Source: Burkholderiaceae bacterium (GTDB taxonomy: Bacteria; Pseudomonadota; Gammaproteobacteria; Burkholderiales; Burkholderiaceae_C). From it: DNA of 8,204 nt. The first letter of the stretch is position 1, and the number at the start of each line of letters is the position of its first letter. This document shows, one piece after another, positions 4,510-8,204 of this stretch. The stretch lies in NCBI GenBank assembly GCA_023260355.1, contig JALQVJ010000040.1, positions 1 through 8,204 of the forward strand, read 5' to 3'. The notes under the pieces were generated by a model. The model was not told the origin of the DNA. It saw only the letters and a program-made list of their open reading frames with translations, and searched no databases. A program made the position numbers and the translations under genes.

Positions 4510-5418
4510 ATGCACATCATTATCACTGACAGCAAAATCAGCCGCATGCGCAGCTTTGAGCTGGGCGTGTGGCATGGGTTGGCGCTGTTCGTTGGCCTGG
4601 TGTTGCTGGTGATTGGCGGTGTTTGGGTAGCACTCCAATTCAACGCGAAGGCGCCGACCAACCCGTCCTCCATCCAATCACTTGCCGCCGGTGAAACCAA
4701 CGAGTCGGACAACTTGGCGCTGCGCCAAAACATCGATGCGTTAGCCAAGCGTTTGGGTGTGATGCAAGCGCGCATGATCCAACTCGATGCGTTGAGCGAG
4801 CGCTTGGCCAAACTTGCTGGGTTGCCCTACAAGTCCTCTGAAGAAACCGTGGGTGAGGGCGGTGCGTTGGTTGCTCCGCGTTCGCTCACTTTGGATCAGT
4901 TCGCCTCCGCTTTGGACGATTTTTCCTTGGCCAGCGATGAGCGGCTTGGGCTTTACGCTTTGCTCGAAGACTCCTTGCTTGAGCGCAAATGGGAAAGCGC
5001 GCTCACGCCCGGTTTGATGCCGGTCGACGGGTTGCCGGTTGGGTCAGGTTTCGGGCGCCGGATCGATCCGATCACGGGACAGTTGGCAACCCACACAGGG
5101 GTTGACTTCCCCGGCCCGTTGCGCACGCCCATCAAAGCCACCGCTGGCGGCGTCGTGGTGGCGGCGCATTGGCACGCTGGATACGGTCGGATGATCGAGA
5201 TTGATCATGGCAATCAAGTCATCACACGCTACGCGCACCTGAAGGCGTTCAAGGTCAAGGTGGGCGATTTGGTTAAGCCAGGACAAGAAATCGGTTTGAT
5301 GGGCTCAACCGGCAGATCAACCGGCTCGCATTTGCACTTTGAGGTGTGGGTCGCAGGCCGCGTGCGCAATCCCAAAACCTACCTGTTTGGCTCCACGCGG
5401 GTAGCCCAAGGACCCTGA
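4510..5418 (+). CDS. Membrane-anchored M23 (LytM-type) peptidase
   Basis: The 302-residue product begins MHIIITDSKISRMRSFELG, followed by one membrane segment (residues 23-44, GLALFVGLVLLVIGGVWVAL). This gives a short cytoplasmic tail and a periplasmic body. Residues 66-104 are a likely coiled coil (ALRQNIDALAKRLGVMQARM). The M23 domain covers about 170-293. The zinc ligands are present: H195 and D199 in HTGVDF, and H276 in HLHFEVW, with catalytic H243 in YAHL and H274. The site looks intact, so it may cut peptidoglycan cross-links rather than only activate amidases. A coiled coil plus LytM domain recalls EnvC and NlpD-like division factors. The start at 4510 is supported by the N-terminal IIITD, as in related Burkholderiales proteins, though no clear ribosome site is seen. 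It sits directly before secA, as usual in this group. Confidence 0.9.
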   Translation: MHIIITDSKISRMRSFELGVWHGLALFVGLVLLVIGGVWVALQFNAKAPTNPSSIQSLAAGETNESDNLALRQNIDALAKRLGVMQARMIQLDALSERLAKLAGLPYKSSEETVGEGGALVAPRSLTLDQFASALDDFSLASDERLGLYALLEDSLLERKWESALTPGLMPVDGLPVGSGFGRRIDPITGQLATHTGVDFPGPLRTPIKATAGGVVVAAHWHAGYGRMIEIDHGNQVITRYAHLKAFKVKVGDLVKPGQEIGLMGSTGRSTGSHLHFEVWVAGRVRNPKTYLFGSTRVAQGP

Positions 5419-5443
5419 CGGCGGTCCCCTCTTGACCTGCGAG

Positions 5444-5472
5444 CGCCAGCGTTGCTGGCGATAAAATGGCGC
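5444..5472 (+). promoter_or_regulatory. Competing hairpins ahead of secA
   Basis: CGCCAGC (5444-5450) pairs with GCTGGCG (5454-5460) over a three-base loop. GCGCCA (5443-5448) can instead pair with TGGCGC (5467-5472), so two structures exclude each other. TAAAAT (5462-5467) within it could be a -10 element; the TTGACC at 5432-5437 is too far away (24 bases) to be its -35. It could be a leftover terminator stem of the peptidase gene, a promoter region or a leader switch. The evidence is weak. Confidence 0.4.
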
Positions 5473-5489
5473 GATTTGCCGCCGCACAA

Positions 5490-5503
5490 GCGTGTGCACA
5501 CGC
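5490..5503. repeat. Perfect 14-base palindrome in the secA leader
   Basis: GCGTGTGCACACGC is fully self-complementary and lies 27 bases before the secA ATG. It could be an operator or, in RNA, a dimerising or hairpin element close to the ribosome site. Confidence 0.55.
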
Positions 5504-5530
5504 GCAAAACACACCAACGAGAATTCAGCC

Positions 5531-8204
5531 ATGGCATTTCAATTGCTAACCAAGATTTTTGGCAGTCGCAACGATCGCTTGTTGCGGACCTACCGAAAGA
5601 CGGTCGATCGCATCAATCAATTGGAACAACATTACGCGTCAATGGATGACGCTCAGTTGCGCGGTCAAACTGATGTGCTCAAGCAAAGACTGTCAGATGG
5701 CGCCGCGCTTGATGACGTTTTGCCGGAGGCGTTCGCGACGGTTCGAGAGGCATCAAAACGGGTGATGAAGATGCGTCACTTCGACGTGCAAATGCTGGGC
5801 GGCCTGGCGTTGCACAACGGCAAAGTTGCGGAGATGCGCACCGGCGAAGGCAAGACCCTGACAGCAACACTGCCTGTCTATTTGAATGCGCTCACAGGGC
5901 AAGGTGTCCACGTCGTCACGGTCAATGACTATTTGGCGGAGCGCGATGCGCAGTGGATGAGCCTGCTCTACAACTACTTGGGGATGACAGTGGGTATCAA
6001 CTTGCCCCATCTGGACCGTGCCCAAAAGCAAGCGGCGTATCAAGCGGATATCACGTACGGCACCAACAACGAATTTGGCTTCGACTATCTGCGCGACAAC
6101 ATGGTGTATGAGGCATCGGAGCGTGTACAGCGCCGATTGAACTACGCTATCGTCGACGAAGTCGATAGTATTTTGATCGACGAAGCGCGCACGCCGTTGA
6201 TCATCAGCGGGCAAGCAGAAGATCACACGGCCATGTACGTGGCGATCAACTCAATCGTTCCGAAACTCACCAAGCAAGAGGGAGAAGAGGACGTTCGCAC
6301 AGGCGAAGGCGTGGTCACTCCGGGAGACTTCACTGTTGATGAAAAGGGCCGGCAAGTCCATTTGACTGAGGCAGGCCACGATCGCGCAGAGCAGGCGATG
6401 GTTGAGATGGGCCTGCTGTCCCCAGGCGCCTCGCTGTATGACGCATCCAACATCATGTTGATGCACCATTTGAATGCAGCTCTGAGAGCGCACTATCTCT
6501 ACACAAAGGACCAGCATTACGTTGTCCAAAATGGTGAAATTGTCATTGTTGATGAGTTCACGGGGCGATTGATGTCGGGTCGCCGGTGGAGCGAGGGTCT
6601 GCATCAAGCAGTGGAAGCCAAGGAAGGTGTTGCCATTCAGGCAGAGAACCAGACCATGGCATCGATCACCTTCCAGAACTATTTCCGCCTGTATCAAAAG
6701 CTCTCCGGCATGACCGGAACAGCCGACACCGAAGCGTATGAATTCCAGGAAATCTACGGCCTTGAGACGGTCGTGGTTCCGCCCAATCGACAGAATCGCC
6801 GGGACGATCAACTTGATCGCGTCTACAAGACCACAGGTGAGAAATATGTGGCGGCCATCGCGGACATCAAAGAATGTCACGAGCGCGGCCAACCCGTATT
6901 GGTCGGGACCTCTTCGATTGATAACTCTGAAATCATCTCTCAGCTCCTGACCCAAGCGGGCTTGCCGCATGAGGTGCTCAATGCCAAGCAGCACGCGAGA
7001 GAGGCTGACATCATCGTACAAGCGGGTCGGCTCAAAGCCATCACGATCGCCACCAATATGGCCGGTCGCGGAACCGATATCGTATTGGGCGGCAATCTTG
7101 AAAAGCTGGTTGCTGCAGCGATCGCGGATGAGTCGCTAGGCGATGATGAGAAGCGCCAACGCGAGCAAGAGGTGCGGTCCGCTTGGCAGCAAGAGCATGA
7201 CGCTGTTGTCGCGCTGGGTGGCTTGCGCATCATTGCGACTGAACGCCACGAGTCGCGCCGCATCGATAATCAGCTGCGCGGTCGCTCTGGCCGCCAAGGC
7301 GACCCCGGCTCATCGCGTTTTTACTTGAGCCTCGAAGATTCTTTGTTGAGGATTTTTGCGGGCGATCGTGTCAGAGCCATCATGGAGCGCCTGAAAATGC
7401 CCGAGGGAGAGGCGATCGAGGCTGGCATGGTCACGCGTTCGATTGAATCTGCGCAGCGCAAAGTTGAAGCCCGCAACTTTGACATTCGCAAGCAGTTGCT
7501 CGAGTATGACGACGTTGCCAACGATCAGCGCCGGGTGATTTATCAGCAGCGCAATGACATCCTAGAGGCAGATGGCTTCGTGGATCAAATCACCTCGCTG
7601 CGCCACGGCTCTGTTGAGGATTTGGTGCGCAACTTCGTTCCAGCCGGGAGCGTTGAAGAGCAGTGGGATTTGCGCGGTTTGCAAGAGCAACTTGCGTCAG
7701 ATTGGGCGATTCACATCGATTTGGTTGCCCTCGTTGATGGTGCGCAAGAGATGGACGATGACGATATTGTCCAACACGTGATCTCGCACTGTGATGCCAT
7801 CTTCAACGACAAGATGGCGCGCGTTGGTCAAGACAATTTGATGCAGTTTGCGCGCATGGTTTTGTTGCAGGTTCTGGACTCTCATTGGCGCGAGCATCTG
7901 AGTGCGTTGGACTACTTGCGCCAAGGAATTCACCTGCGTGGTTATGCACAGAAACAGCCCAAGCAGGAATACAAGCGTGAGGCATTTGAGCTCTTTGGAC
8001 GCATGCTGGACAGCGTGCGCGACGAGGTCACGCGAATCATGCTGACCGTGCGTGTGGATGAGCCAGAGGCGGTTTCTGAAGCCACTGAACAAATGGAACA
8101 AAAAGCGGGTCAGATGAGCCACGTCACATACTCTGGCCCAGATGAGCAAGGTGATGCCCAGGTCAGGGAGGGCAATTCTGCTCCCGATGCCAGCGCTGTG
8201 CCGC
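5531..8204 (+). CDS. secA: SecA, preprotein translocase ATPase (3' end missing)
   Basis: The frame starts at ATG 5531 ([19 protein letters not shown]) and stays open to the window edge: 891 codons, close to the ~900-920 of full-length SecA. SecA pushes unfolded precursors through SecYEG using ATP. Walker A is MRTGEGKT (102-109, K108). The DEVD Walker B is at 209-212, with [11 protein letters not shown] just after. [13 protein letters not shown] lies near 178-190, [17 protein letters not shown] in the peptide-binding region, [10 protein letters not shown] at 508-517 and [13 protein letters not shown] at 582-594. The scaffold helix and [20 protein letters not shown] are present. The C-terminal linker has begun (rich in E, Q, G and S), and the cysteine zinc tail should lie just outside. 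I checked the frame at several points and found no break. The sequence style is that of Comamonadaceae. The start has no strong ribosome site; CAACGAGAATTC is the nearest. Confidence 0.98.
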   Translation, partial: MAFQLLTKIFGSRNDRLLRTYRKTVDRINQLEQHYASMDDAQLRGQTDVLKQRLSDGAALDDVLPEAFATVREASKRVMKMRHFDVQMLGGLALHNGKVAEMRTGEGKTLTATLPVYLNALTGQGVHVVTVNDYLAERDAQWMSLLYNYLGMTVGINLPHLDRAQKQAAYQADITYGTNNEFGFDYLRDNMVYEASERVQRRLNYAIVDEVDSILIDEARTPLIISGQAEDHTAMYVAINSIVPKLTKQEGEEDVRTGEGVVTPGDFTVDEKGRQVHLTEAGHDRAEQAMVEMGLLSPGASLYDASNIMLMHHLNAALRAHYLYTKDQHYVVQNGEIVIVDEFTGRLMSGRRWSEGLHQAVEAKEGVAIQAENQTMASITFQNYFRLYQKLSGMTGTADTEAYEFQEIYGLETVVVPPNRQNRRDDQLDRVYKTTGEKYVAAIADIKECHERGQPVLVGTSSIDNSEIISQLLTQAGLPHEVLNAKQHAREADIIVQAGRLKAITIATNMAGRGTDIVLGGNLEKLVAAAIADESLGDDEKRQREQEVRSAWQQEHDAVVALGGLRIIATERHESRRIDNQLRGRSGRQGDPGSSRFYLSLEDSLLRIFAGDRVRAIMERLKMPEGEAIEAGMVTRSIESAQRKVEARNFDIRKQLLEYDDVANDQRRVIYQQRNDILEADGFVDQITSLRHGSVEDLVRNFVPAGSVEEQWDLRGLQEQLASDWAIHIDLVALVDGAQEMDDDDIVQHVISHCDAIFNDKMARVGQDNLMQFARMVLLQVLDSHWREHLSALDYLRQGIHLRGYAQKQPKQEYKREAFELFGRMLDSVRDEVTRIMLTVRVDEPEAVSEATEQMEQKAGQMSHVTYSGPDEQGDAQVREGNSAPDASAVP

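Noticed and set aside
4465..4677. N-terminal extension of dciA to an upstream ATG at 4677
   Set aside because: It would overlap the M23 peptidase start and its membrane segment, and the added residues do not resemble DUF721 proteins.
5432..5467. Sigma70 promoter TTGACC...TAAAAT ahead of secA
   Set aside because: The spacing is 24 bases, too long for a normal promoter; only the -10-like element was mentioned, at low confidence.
6251..7021. 256-codon minus-strand frame inside secA
   Set aside because: It is antisense to conserved SecA motifs and carries no family signature.
1..8204. CRISPR array, insertion sequence or rRNA
   Set aside because: No regularly spaced repeats, transposase-like frames or rRNA-like segments were seen on either strand.

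Overview
The window joins two unlike pieces of DNA. From about 2580 to the right end it is an ordinary chromosomal segment of a betaproteobacterium, most likely Burkholderiales and close to Comamonadaceae. The evidence is the wording of SecA and of the cytochrome c1 tail, and a gene order I recognise from that group: petC, sspA, sspB, tRNA-Thr, dciA, an M23 peptidase and secA. From position 1 to about 2580 it is a phage or prophage early-gene block, transcribed entirely on the minus strand. By eye it is more GC-rich than the right part.

Phage-like block, read leftward from the junction: a possible C-terminal scrap of a gene (2580-2502), an unrecognised 157-residue protein (2521-2048), a RecT-type single-strand annealing recombinase (2022-1183), an unrecognised 78-residue protein (1190-954), a winged-helix-like protein (876-550), an HNH endonuclease (550-350) and the start of a superfamily 2 helicase (350 to beyond position 1). 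Several genes overlap by 1 to 8 bases, and three share the ribosome-binding motif ACGAAAGGACNCG. The block looks like a DNA recombination and replication module; no exonuclease partner for RecT, no integrase and no structural gene lies in the window. Two neighbouring palindromes with a shared core (2215-2257) sit inside the 157-residue gene and are the best candidate for an unnamed functional site, such as an operator or a phage origin.

Junction: only the last ~120 codons of petC remain (to 2945). The phage DNA replaces its 5' part. Either an element is inserted in petC or the contig is chimeric; the sequence alone does not decide.

Chromosomal block: petC tail, two hairpins (the second with a T-run), sspA (3030) and sspB (3656), then tRNA-Thr(TGT) at 4088-4163. 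The minus-strand dciA (4464-4165) ends one base after the tRNA. A divergent M23 membrane peptidase (4510-5418) follows, then secA (5531 to beyond the right end). The genes serve respiration (petC), starvation response and ClpXP delivery (sspAB), helicase loading (dciA), cell-wall processing (M23) and protein export (secA). No CRISPR array, rRNA or insertion sequence was seen.
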